Shown in pieces: positions 1 to 8,486 of a stretch of DNA of 64,000 nt; positions within the stretch are counted from its first letter, which is position 1, and the number at the start of each line of letters is the position of its first letter. Made by a program: the position numbers and the translations under genes. Source of the DNA: Prevotella sp. (GTDB lineage: Bacteria > Bacteroidota > Bacteroidia > Bacteroidales > Bacteroidaceae); the NCBI GenBank assembly GCA_017960525.1, contig JAGCZA010000005.1, positions 1 to 64,000 of the forward strand, written 5' to 3'. The notes beneath the pieces are model-generated. The model was given only the letters and a program-made list of their open reading frames with translations. It was not told the DNA's origin and made no database searches.

Positions 1-1
1 C

Positions 2-1522
2 ACCCCAGCGCTGGATGATGTCTTTTGCCTGCCGGAAGAAATGCCTGTGATTTGTGATTTTGAGGGGAAACCCGGAGGCACTCAAATTTTTGGAAGTGGG
101 TATAAATCGTATGTCACCCTGCACGTGCCCTCATCAAGTTTCGAGGCATACAGCACGACCGAGCCGTGGAACGAAGCCAAGAGCATCGTAGCATTTGCCC
201 CAGAAGAGATAAAGTGCGCCACGCCCACCATCGCCTACGACTGGGGCAAACTGGTGTTCGGCTGCGAGACCGAGGGGGCTGAGTGCGTCTACGAAATAAA
301 GTGCGCCGACAACGGCAGCGGGCGCGGCGGCGAGGTGAGCCTCAACCAGACCTACGAAATTCGGGTCTACGCCACCCTCGAAGGCCATTATGACAGCGAC
401 GTGGCCACGGCCACCATCAGCTGGCGCGACGGCCAGCCCGTGATGGAGGGCTTCAGCAGCATCACAATAGACGGCGAAGACGGCAGGGGTGACGTGAACT
501 ACGACGGCAAGGTCGACGTGGCCGACATCGCGAAAATCCTTTCCATTATGGCTGGATCAGCCTCAAGAGCAGTACAGGCTCAGGGCAACTACCACCCTTT
601 GCTGAAGAAGGGAAAGGTATGGCACGAATATGCTGAGGATGTGATGGGAAACTATCGCGAGGAATGCATATTCTATATACATAGCGAAACTGTAGAAGAC
701 GGTGATACATGGTTCAATGTCTATGGAAAGTCGCCTGTTGGTAATGACAATGATTTCTTGCCAATCGGCGGTTCATACTATACCCGACTGAAAGAGAAGG
801 ACGGCAAGGTCTATGAGAACAGCAGCCTGCTCTATGACTTCACCCTTTCTCCCGGAGACACTATTAGTAGTGATGACCACATAAAGGTCTACGCCACGAA
901 AAGAGATACCGTGACCGTGAATGGCCACATCTTTCCCAGAATCACGATAAGGCGTAATGAGTATCATGACGGTTTCATGTATGGTTCTTGGTCCATCAAC
1001 TGGGTAGAAGGTGTTGGCGGCAGTGCCGGACTGATTTTCGGCGGAGGTATCGAGTGGGGAGGCATGACTGGCGTTAATAGGGGAATCATCGCTTGCTATG
1101 AAGACGGCAACTGTATTTTCAGGGATGAGAATTTCTATGACACGCCTTCAACTCCTGAGAAGAAATGTGCCACTCCCACCATCATCTACGACAGGGGCAA
1201 GCTGGTGTTCGGTTGTGAGACACCTGATGTGGAATTTGTCTACGATATACGGTGCGCCGACACGGGTAGAGACCGAGGCAGCGAAGTGCACCTCAGCCAG
1301 ACCTACGAGATTTGCGTCTATGCTGCTCGCGACGGCTTTGACAATAGCGACATAGCCACGGCCACCATCGGCTGGCGCAACGGCCAGCCCATAATGGAGG
1401 GCTTCAGCAGCATCACAATGGACGGCGATGACAGCAGGGGCGACGTGAACTATGACGGCAAGGTCGACGTGGCCGACATTGCGAAAATCCTCTCTATCAT
1501 GTCTGAATCGGCAGCAGAATAG
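2..1522 (+). CDS. BspA-like surface protein with dockerin-like repeats (5' partial)
   Basis: The reading frame is open to the left edge, so the N-terminus is missing. The first residues resemble the end of a BspA-type leucine-rich-repeat domain (VPSSSFEAY...W pattern). Then comes a module of about 115 residues starting CATPTI, with an Ig/FN3-like stretch ending in a dockerin-like calcium loop (DVNYDGKVDVADI). A roughly 200-residue domain I do not recognise follows (start LLKKGKVWHEY). The CATPTI-to-dockerin module is then repeated at the C-terminus. The two copies (about 211-549 and 1165-1500) are very similar at DNA level, a recent internal duplication. It is probably exported to the surface; no enzymatic motif was seen. 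The last 26 bp overlap the convergent regulator gene. Confidence 0.75.
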   Translation, partial: TPALDDVFCLPEEMPVICDFEGKPGGTQIFGSGYKSYVTLHVPSSSFEAYSTTEPWNEAKSIVAFAPEEIKCATPTIAYDWGKLVFGCETEGAECVYEIKCADNGSGRGGEVSLNQTYEIRVYATLEGHYDSDVATATISWRDGQPVMEGFSSITIDGEDGRGDVNYDGKVDVADIAKILSIMAGSASRAVQAQGNYHPLLKKGKVWHEYAEDVMGNYREECIFYIHSETVEDGDTWFNVYGKSPVGNDNDFLPIGGSYYTRLKEKDGKVYENSSLLYDFTLSPGDTISSDDHIKVYATKRDTVTVNGHIFPRITIRRNEYHDGFMYGSWSINWVEGVGGSAGLIFGGGIEWGGMTGVNRGIIACYEDGNCIFRDENFYDTPSTPEKKCATPTIIYDRGKLVFGCETPDVEFVYDIRCADTGRDRGSEVHLSQTYEICVYAARDGFDNSDIATATIGWRNGQPIMEGFSSITMDGDDSRGDVNYDGKVDVADIAKILSIMSESAAE

Positions 1523-3617
1523 GCCCATCCCTATACTCCGACGGCAGCACACCGAACATCTTCTTGAAAGAAGAAGAGAAATTGCGAGCAGTGGCGAAGC
1601 CGACATGGTCAGCAATTTCACTAATAGACAGTTGGGACTCGACAAGCAGTTGGGCGGCTCGCTTCAGGCGGACATTGCGAATGAAATCGGTTGGTGTGAT
1701 GCCGAGCATAGTCTGCAACTTCTTGTAGAGTGAGGCACGACTCATGGCTACGTCACGTGCCAACAGGTCGGCGTTGTACTGCTCATCATCGATATGCGCT
1801 TCAATGGCTTTCAGCATCTGGGACACTAATTTCTCCTCCTCGGCATTGACGGCTATCTTGTCGGGAGCGATATTGGCAGACTCTGCAAATTGGTGGCGGG
1901 CTTCATCGCGCAGTTCGAAAAGGCGATTAACTCGGGCGTCGTTCTCTGCAATGAGCCGGGCGCGCTTCTTCTTCAAATACAAGTTTATTAGCCCCAGGAG
2001 TCCCATCAACACCACCAACGCATATATTATCTTTAACCACCATGTGCGCCACCAAGGTGGATAGATGACAAAAGCCTGCGAAGTGACAGCCCCCCATTCG
2101 CCTGAAGCCGTGGAAGCCTGCACCTCAAAAGTGTAGTCTCCTGACGGGAGTGCCTTGTAGTTGGCCGTTCCTTGTCCCTTGCCATCACTGCATAAATTCC
2201 AATCGTTCTCCAAACCGCGAAGGCGGTAGCGGTAGCAATCGTGGGATGGAGTGGCGTAATTGAGTGTGGAAAAACAAAAAATGAGATTATTTTGGTTGTA
2301 GGATAAGGATTGAGAGGTGGGAAAAGCCGACTCTCCGTTGACCGTCATCCTTGTGATGACCACAGGAAGTTGCTTCTCTTCTCCTATTTGTTCGTTGGGT
2401 CGGAATGATACAGCCTGCCCTCCACCGGTTGCGAAGACCAGTCGCCTGTCATCCAGAAGAACAGCAGCCCGGTCTATCGTCGAAATGGCGGGTATGCCAT
2501 CATCTGCGTTCAGATTAACAACGGTTGGTGTGATGCGCGAAACGCCAAACGACGTACCCGCCCACACATGTCCGTCGGCATCCGTCACCAAACTTCGTAT
2601 GCAGTTGTTCGCCAATCCTTCGACTCTTGTCGGCAAATTATATTTTTCATTTTTCGCACTTTCCATCAGGAACAGTCCATTCTGCGTACCAACCCATAAC
2701 CGCCCGTCGTTATCCTTGAGCATACAGTTGTACTTGCTACTGTAGCGCTCAATATCACTGATATGTGGGAATGTCGCCAGCGTGTCGGCCTTCGTGTCAA
2801 GCAGAAAGGCTCCGTTCTGCGTATAGACAGCCACCCATTCCCCATCCAACGAACAGGCTCCAACCATGTAACGGTATTGGTTCAAGACTGGTAATTTGTC
2901 ATTCAATGATACGGTTGTTTGGTCGGGCAGACAGTACCCCAGATGGCAGAGCGAATCGCAGCGCAACTGTCGCCCGTCGTGTAGTTGTATAACAAACATG
3001 GTCTGCCCGCTGCGTAGGGAAGCGCCGCGTGCCTTTCCAATCAGGGGGTCATGGCCTTTATGTATTTCAGGTTTTATGCGGTGTGGCGGTTGATAGACGA
3101 TGCCACTGGCGCGAGTTCCAATCCATAGTCCGCCCTGACGATCGGTGGTAGCAACAGTAACGTCCTGTACATGTATGGAATCAATAATTTGGAATTGTTC
3201 TGCCGTTGGTGGAGGGGTGTCTACAACACTGGAAATGATTTTTTCCAGCATTCCATCGGAAAAGTGTGCGCCGATGTCTGAGATAAAAATGCGCTGGCGT
3301 GCATCAAAAAGATAAATGCGATAGAAGTCACGCAGCCACAGAAGAGAATCCCCCTGCCACAATTGGCCATAACTATTGACATATTGCGTGAGACGGTAGG
3401 CAAGGCGCTGGTCGCAAGGCACAACGTCGAACGATTGTCCGTTGGAAAGACAGAATACGCCCTCGCAGTTCACGAGCATCTGTCCATTCGACAATTCTAC
3501 AATCTGCTGAACTTCGCCCGTGGCCAAACCGTCGGCCACCGTCCAATGCCGTTGCCCACTGATTGTTGACATCGAGAGAAACAAGCCCGAAAGGAAGATA
3601 AGAAAAAATCTTTTCAT
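1497..3617 (-). CDS. Membrane-spanning beta-propeller sensor with AraC-type DNA-binding domain
   Basis: The start at 3617 was chosen because it gives a clean signal peptide (MKRFFLIFLSGLFL); an in-frame start 11 codons earlier is less likely. The periplasmic part has propeller repeats of the two-component-regulator type (DGRLWVGTQNGLF, DGHVWAGTSFG) followed by a Y_Y_Y-like domain. One membrane helix (YALVVLMGLLGLINLYL), a short coiled linker and a C-terminal AraC helix-turn-helix (SISEIADHVGF...FSSSFKKMFG) follow. The histidine kinase and receiver of a classical hybrid two-component system are absent, so it resembles a one-piece, SusR-like sensor. By position it probably controls the divergent lyase at 3863-8110 and perhaps the PUL; that is inference. 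About 706 aa. Confidence 0.85.
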   Translation of the reverse strand: MKRFFLIFLSGLFLSMSTISGQRHWTVADGLATGEVQQIVELSNGQMLVNCEGVFCLSNGQSFDVVPCDQRLAYRLTQYVNSYGQLWQGDSLLWLRDFYRIYLFDARQRIFISDIGAHFSDGMLEKIISSVVDTPPPTAEQFQIIDSIHVQDVTVATTDRQGGLWIGTRASGIVYQPPHRIKPEIHKGHDPLIGKARGASLRSGQTMFVIQLHDGRQLRCDSLCHLGYCLPDQTTVSLNDKLPVLNQYRYMVGACSLDGEWVAVYTQNGAFLLDTKADTLATFPHISDIERYSSKYNCMLKDNDGRLWVGTQNGLFLMESAKNEKYNLPTRVEGLANNCIRSLVTDADGHVWAGTSFGVSRITPTVVNLNADDGIPAISTIDRAAVLLDDRRLVFATGGGQAVSFRPNEQIGEEKQLPVVITRMTVNGESAFPTSQSLSYNQNNLIFCFSTLNYATPSHDCYRYRLRGLENDWNLCSDGKGQGTANYKALPSGDYTFEVQASTASGEWGAVTSQAFVIYPPWWRTWWLKIIYALVVLMGLLGLINLYLKKKRARLIAENDARVNRLFELRDEARHQFAESANIAPDKIAVNAEEEKLVSQMLKAIEAHIDDEQYNADLLARDVAMSRASLYKKLQTMLGITPTDFIRNVRLKRAAQLLVESQLSISEIADHVGFATARNFSSSFKKMFGVLPSEYRDGPILLPIQT

Positions 3618-3639
3618 TGGCTTTTTCACAAATCTGATG

Positions 3640-3647
3640 CAAATATA
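3640..3647 (-). promoter_or_regulatory. Candidate -7 element of the regulator gene
   Basis: TATATTTG on the minus strand fits the Bacteroidota TAnnTTTG consensus, 22 bp before the chosen ATG. No convincing TTTG -33 box was seen. Confidence 0.35.
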
Positions 3648-3826
3648 CATATAATGCTTGGATTATAAGCCAGGCCGATAAAGAATTTAAGTTTTCTTTA
3701 GAGGAAAGGTATAAAAAAAAAGGATTCAACAGCTTGATTTGTCTAAAAAATACGACTGAAACGTCTATTTGCGCCATAAGACAAATAATAAGACAAACGA
3801 GACACCGCTTTTCTGAACAAAAGAAG

Positions 3827-3834
3827 TAATTTTG
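3827..3834 (+). promoter_or_regulatory. Candidate -7 element of the lyase gene
   Basis: TAATTTTG fits TAnnTTTG and lies 28 bp before the ATG at 3863. The -33 region (CGCTTTTCTG) is only weakly similar to TTTG. Confidence 0.4.
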
Positions 3835-3862
3835 TAGCATAACTATAAAAACTTATTCGAAT

Positions 3863-6800
3863 ATGAAAGCAAAACTGTGGTTTGTCATGCTCCTTTTCTC
3901 AATAACAGCAGGGGCACAGGAAGAAAATCTGAAGATGCGTTTCGACTTTGAAAATGTATCTGGGACAAGTGTAATAGACGACATTTCTGGTATCACGGCC
4001 AAAACCATTGGTGCGGCCAAGGTCGTGGAGATGGGGTCATGGCACGTGCTTGACCTGGGTAATGCCACAGGCTACTTAAACATGACGACCAATGCTGGCA
4101 AACTGGTGAGCCAGTTGGAAGACTTCACCGTCTCTGTTTATTATTGCGTGGCGCGTGACGCTTCTCTTTCGGGTGCAGGCTATTTTCTCTGGGCCTTTTC
4201 ACAATCTGCCACCAATAACGAGACGTCTGGGCCTTATACCGCCTACCGCCTAAATGCCCAGCGAATGGCCACATCACCAGCCGGCTGGGGCAGTGAGGTG
4301 GGCATGGAAGTAGGAACGGAATCTGCCAAAGGTCGCTGGATTCATGTTCTCTATCGCCAGAAAGGCACCAAGGGAGAACTTTTTCTTGATGGAAAGCGTG
4401 TGCAGCAAGCCAGTAACATGCCTGTGTTGAAGAACACCTTTACGGCCAACCCCGCCTGTTGCTGGATAGGCCGTGCACCATTCGGTGGCGACAGTTATTT
4501 GAAGAAGACCTTGGTCGCTGACTTTCGCCTGTACGACACCGCTCTCAGCGATGCCGGGGTACACACGCTGGCTGCCGAAACCGCTGCGCTCGACGAAGCC
4601 TACCGCTACGGCTCCGTGGGCGACTTCACTGCCCTGATGGCAATACTTCAGACGTGTGAGGATTTTGTGTCTACGGCCACCGAAGGCTATGCCCCCAACG
4701 CCATCGCAGAACTTCAGGAAGAGATGGCCGCTGCTCAGTCAGAAGTCAATGCAGGCCGCGCCTCGCAAGTTGTCATCGACCAATATGAAGCCTCGTTGAA
4801 AACACTTTTGGACAACGCCAAGGCCACAAAGGGCTATGCGGCCAAGCAGCCTATGGATTACAAGGCCGGACATCAGGGTTTCGTACATCCGGGAGCCCTC
4901 GTCACGCAGGCCGACATCGACCGTGCCAAGAAACTGATTTTTGATGACAATAATGATTATATGGTGCGCGCATGGCAAATCCTCTGTGACAACCAGTATG
5001 CACAAGCCAACTCCGCTTCGTGGCCTACGACCTTTGTGCAGCGCGGCCTTACGGGCGACAACTACATGAACGCTGCTCGCGGTGCGGCCATCGCCTTCCA
5101 GAACGCCCTCCGCTGGAAAATCAGTGGCGACCGCGCCTTCGCCGACCATGCCGTGGAAACGCTCATGAACTGGTGCAACGTAACCGAAGCCGTCACAGGC
5201 AACACAAACATATCCCTCGCTGCCGGACTCTACGGTTACGGTTTTGCCAATGCTGCCGAACTGATGCGCGACTACGACGGCTGGGCTCCAGAGGACTTCG
5301 AGCGTTTCAAGGAGTGGATGGTGCGTGTGTGGTATAACCCCGCCATTGACTTCCTGCGTCGCCGCCACGACACGTGGATGAACTTCCGCCACCCCGAATG
5401 TGGTGAGCGTCCAGGTCATTACTGGAGCAACTGGGGACTGTGCAACGTGCTGTGCGTAATGAGTATTGGTATCCTCTGCGACGACGTCCACATGTACAAT
5501 CAGGGTGTGAGTTTCTATAAATACGACCATCAGGGCACTTTCCAGGAAGACCGTTCCCAACTCTCAATGATAATCAACGACGGCTGCAACGAATTCATTG
5601 GCAATCTTGTCCCTGTCGTACTGCCCGACGAGCGCGGCCCCTTCGGCTACCTCGGTCAGATGCAGGAGAGCGGTCGTGACCAAGGGCACGCCGTCATGGC
5701 ATTATGCTGCGCGCTTGATGTCTGCCAAATCGGTTTCAATCAGGGTGATGACCTTTATGCCTATATGAACGACCGCATTGCTGCGGGCTGTGAATACGTG
5801 TGCGCTCAGAACTATGCAGGAGTAGCGCCTACTGACTTACCCTGGATTGTCTATGAATATGCCGATTGTGCCGGTCAGCGAGGAGCCAGTTGGCAGATGC
5901 CGTGTGCCGATTCACGCGGCGTCGGTGAGCGCCGACCGAACTGGGACCGCATTCGTGGCTACTACGAGGGTCTGCGAGGCGTGAAGATGCAGTATGCTGA
6001 CAAGGCTGCTGAACAGCTTTGCCCCGATGGCGGTGGCGGAAACTATAACATGAACTCTGGCGGTTTCGACCATCTTGGTTTCTCGTCGCTCACCAACTAT
6101 CGCCCGCTTATCGACAAGGCCGATGCCATCACGCCCCTCAGCGGAGATATAACTTATAAAGGTGTAACCTATAAGAACCAGACCAATCTTGGCGGTCTGA
6201 AATACAAGTACCAGCACGAACCTTCGCGTGCCATCCCTGCCGACGGCGACGACATCACCCTCATCCCGCAACTTCCCAATGGAACAACCGACACGGGGCT
6301 TTGGCAGTGGAGCACGGGCGAGACAACACGCCAAATTACCGTGAAGGCCGATCACAGTTACATTTATCGCGTCACCTACACCGCAGCGAACGGTGCCAAG
6401 AGCACCGCAGCCTTCGCCATCGCTGTCAGTGGCGATGCACAGGCCGACCCGATGCGACAGGAGATTACCGTCAATGGTGAGATAGAGCAGGCCACCGAGA
6501 AGACCATTCTCGCCGGCACGGGTGTCATACTCTATGCCGAAGCGTCAACAGGCTGGACTGACGACTATCTCTGGGACAACGGAGCCAAGGGCACCATCAT
6601 CAAGCTGAACAGCATCACCCAGAGCCGCACTTATACCTGCCAGTTTGCCAACCAAAGCGGAGCCGTCAGCGAGGCCCGTTTCTTCCTCAACGTCGTGCCT
6701 GCCCGCCAGCACATCAGCGTCGATGGCGGCGACATATTGGCAGCGGAGGCGGAAGTGTTCCCCGGCTCTTCCGTCATCCTCGAACTCGAAGTGCCGGGCG

Positions 6801-8110
6801 GCACTGACCCGAAGACCATTACCTGGAGCGACGGCAGTCACGGAAAGACTCTCGACGTCACGGCCGCGCTCTCAACGCTCAACGCTCAACACTCAACTTT
6901 CACCGCCACCTTCCTTGGTGAGACCTACACCTATACCATCGCCCTCAAGGACGCTCAGTTCACCTACTATAACGACCTGCTGACAATTGAGAACGGCTTC
7001 ACCCACATCACCACAGTTGAACAACTCGAAGCCGCCATCGAAAACAGTTACTTCGTGCTCTGTGCCGATGAGGCCGACCTGATGCTTCACTTGTCAGATG
7101 GCAGGGAGAACGGCAACAAAGCCATCTTCTACAAGAATTCCGTCAATCCCCTGACAGACCTTTCGACCGTCTTCACCCTCGAAGCCTTCGATGGCGGCTA
7201 TTGCCCACGCAATATCAGTTACGACGGCCTGCTCCTGCAGACAGAGATGAACGCACCTTGGAACTTCCGCACACATGACCAGCCATACGTCATCTCTTGG
7301 GCACGCTTCCTGTTGCAGCCCACGGGCAGTTCGTGGACCATTGAGAATGGCACCTACCCCGGCAACTGGCTCGGCCTGTGGACACCCGCCAACGGCTACC
7401 GCGACGGCGAGGAACTGGCCTGTAACAAAACGGGGGCAGAAGTGGGCCATTTCCAAATCTTCGCCATCCCTCGCGCCCGCTTCCACACCGATTATGTCAA
7501 TGCTCAAATGTCAATTACCAATTATCCAATAGATATCACTCCATTGCTTGCTGCGCCCGACTTCGCCGGCAATGGCTGGCCAGGATGGACAGTTACTGGC
7601 ACATGGGGCAACCAGCGCTTCAACGGAGCCGCAGAGGTGTGGCACAGCACGGACTTCGAGATGTACCAAACGCTTGAAGGACTGCCAGCAGGCTCCTACA
7701 CAGTCACCTGCCAAATGGCTAACGGCGAGGGCAGCAACACCAGCTACCTTTATGCCACTGCCAATGGCGTTACCTCAAAGGCAACCGTAAGCGCCAGCGC
7801 TGTAGGTTCCAACTTCGATGCCCAACGTGACAAGATGGCGGCCAATACCACCTACGGCCTGCTCTCCGTGGATATTGATGTCGCCCAAGACGGTATTCTG
7901 CGTCTCGGCATCAAGGAACCCACCAACGGCACTACCTGGCTCGTCTGGGACAATTTCACGCTCACCCTTCAAAGTATCACCACAGGCATCACCGACATCG
8001 TCAGTCGTGAACTTGCAAAACCACAGATCTTCGACTTGCAAGGACGTAAACTGAACAATATACCACAGAAAGGCATCTACATCATTAACGGAAAAAAGTT
8101 CATCAAATAG
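3863..8110 (+). CDS. Secreted multidomain alginate-lyase-like polysaccharide lyase
   Basis: A 1415-aa exported protein with a signal peptide (cleavage near TAGA-Q). In order: a LamG/concanavalin-like domain (about 25-235), a helical FIVAR-like linker (about 240-325), and an alpha-helical toroid lyase domain (about 330-760) with the HPGALVTQADIDRAK entry signature and an FRHP...YWSNWGLCN stretch. Ig-like beta domains with WSTGETTRQITV and WSDGSHGKTL strands, a ricin-like/unknown domain, and a carbohydrate-binding-like domain follow. The C-terminus (IFDLQGRKL...KGIYIINGKK) is the sorting-type tail common in Prevotella secreted proteins. Similarity is to the alginate lyase superfamily (PL5/PL38-like); the substrate is probably a uronate-containing glycan, but the exact family is unproven. 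A heptamer repeat lies inside an Ig-like domain. Divergent from the regulator gene. Confidence 0.8.
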   Translation: MKAKLWFVMLLFSITAGAQEENLKMRFDFENVSGTSVIDDISGITAKTIGAAKVVEMGSWHVLDLGNATGYLNMTTNAGKLVSQLEDFTVSVYYCVARDASLSGAGYFLWAFSQSATNNETSGPYTAYRLNAQRMATSPAGWGSEVGMEVGTESAKGRWIHVLYRQKGTKGELFLDGKRVQQASNMPVLKNTFTANPACCWIGRAPFGGDSYLKKTLVADFRLYDTALSDAGVHTLAAETAALDEAYRYGSVGDFTALMAILQTCEDFVSTATEGYAPNAIAELQEEMAAAQSEVNAGRASQVVIDQYEASLKTLLDNAKATKGYAAKQPMDYKAGHQGFVHPGALVTQADIDRAKKLIFDDNNDYMVRAWQILCDNQYAQANSASWPTTFVQRGLTGDNYMNAARGAAIAFQNALRWKISGDRAFADHAVETLMNWCNVTEAVTGNTNISLAAGLYGYGFANAAELMRDYDGWAPEDFERFKEWMVRVWYNPAIDFLRRRHDTWMNFRHPECGERPGHYWSNWGLCNVLCVMSIGILCDDVHMYNQGVSFYKYDHQGTFQEDRSQLSMIINDGCNEFIGNLVPVVLPDERGPFGYLGQMQESGRDQGHAVMALCCALDVCQIGFNQGDDLYAYMNDRIAAGCEYVCAQNYAGVAPTDLPWIVYEYADCAGQRGASWQMPCADSRGVGERRPNWDRIRGYYEGLRGVKMQYADKAAEQLCPDGGGGNYNMNSGGFDHLGFSSLTNYRPLIDKADAITPLSGDITYKGVTYKNQTNLGGLKYKYQHEPSRAIPADGDDITLIPQLPNGTTDTGLWQWSTGETTRQITVKADHSYIYRVTYTAANGAKSTAAFAIAVSGDAQADPMRQEITVNGEIEQATEKTILAGTGVILYAEASTGWTDDYLWDNGAKGTIIKLNSITQSRTYTCQFANQSGAVSEARFFLNVVPARQHISVDGGDILAAEAEVFPGSSVILELEVPGGTDPKTITWSDGSHGKTLDVTAALSTLNAQHSTFTATFLGETYTYTIALKDAQFTYYNDLLTIENGFTHITTVEQLEAAIENSYFVLCADEADLMLHLSDGRENGNKAIFYKNSVNPLTDLSTVFTLEAFDGGYCPRNISYDGLLLQTEMNAPWNFRTHDQPYVISWARFLLQPTGSSWTIENGTYPGNWLGLWTPANGYRDGEELACNKTGAEVGHFQIFAIPRARFHTDYVNAQMSITNYPIDITPLLAAPDFAGNGWPGWTVTGTWGNQRFNGAAEVWHSTDFEMYQTLEGLPAGSYTVTCQMANGEGSNTSYLYATANGVTSKATVSASAVGSNFDAQRDKMAANTTYGLLSVDIDVAQDGILRLGIKEPTNGTTWLVWDNFTLTLQSITTGITDIVSRELAKPQIFDLQGRKLNNIPQKGIYIINGKKFIK
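6871..6898 (+). repeat. Heptamer tandem repeat inside the lyase gene
   Basis: Four in-phase heptamers, CTCAACG CTCAACG CTCAACA CTCAACT, translated in frame as LSTLNAQHST within an Ig-like domain. The unit matches the right-hand heptamers of the M16 insert at 12948-12996. Confidence 0.85.
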
Positions 8111-8117
8111 CCTGCTG

Positions 8118-8148
8118 CCTGGCCATCACTTTGATTAGGATGCCCAGG
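8118..8148 (+). terminator. Possible terminator hairpin after the lyase gene
   Basis: CCTGG-C-CATC pairs with GATG-C-CCAGG (9 bp, one mismatch, 11-nt loop), starting 7 bp past the stop. There is no U-tract, so it may only be a 3'-end stabiliser. Confidence 0.35.
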
Positions 8149-8207
8149 AAAAACATTCTGGGGGTTGGGGGTATTTAGCGGATTCCCCGGAGCAAAACTT
8201 AATGGGT

Positions 8208-8254
8208 CGACGTAATTTATCTGAATTACGACGAAATTTATATAAATTACGTCG
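8208..8254. repeat. Palindromic array, 21-bp period
   Basis: The outer arms CGACGTAATTTAT and ATAAATTACGTCG are a perfect 13-bp inverted repeat. A central CGACG sits exactly half way, so CGACG/CGTCG boxes recur at 8208, 8229 and 8250, each 21 bp apart, separated by AT-rich near-palindromes. Confidence 0.85.
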
Positions 8255-8377
8255 TGCTTTTAGTTTTAGGTGCGGGGGTTGGCTGTTTTTACTGCGGCCT
8301 CCCACCTATTTATATATATGCGCGTGCACGTATGGGAGGGGCGTACAGGCGGCAGGGAGACATTTGTGCGCCCTTTT

Positions 8378-8409
8378 CTTGCACGTTTCGCGGAAAAGCA
8401 CTACCTTTG
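8378..8409 (+). promoter_or_regulatory. rseP promoter
   Basis: CTTG (8378-8381), 20 bp, then TACCTTTG (8402-8409): a good match to the Bacteroidota promoter. It gives a leader of about 70 nt to the ATG at 8487. Confidence 0.6.
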
Positions 8410-8486
8410 CAGCGGAAAATGAACGGCTGACAGCGCCAGTTGGGCGTTGCGGCAACGAAAAACAGACAAAAGCAAAAAGAAACGAA

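Larger units (their letters stand above)
8111..8486. other. 376-bp intergenic region before rseP
   Basis: No convincing gene. It holds a hairpin just after the lyase stop, a G-rich GGGGGTTGGGGGT stretch (8160-8172), a 21-bp-period palindromic array (8208-8254), a weak stem CCTCCCA/TGGGAGG around a TATATATGCGCGTGCACG stretch (about 8300-8340), and the rseP promoter. An in-frame extension upstream to 8202 exists but reads through these repeats and is not believed. Confidence 0.7.

Noticed and set aside
8202..8486. Long N-terminal extension of rseP from 8202
   Set aside because: It would run through the palindrome array and promoter and place about 95 residues before the first membrane helix, unlike the family.
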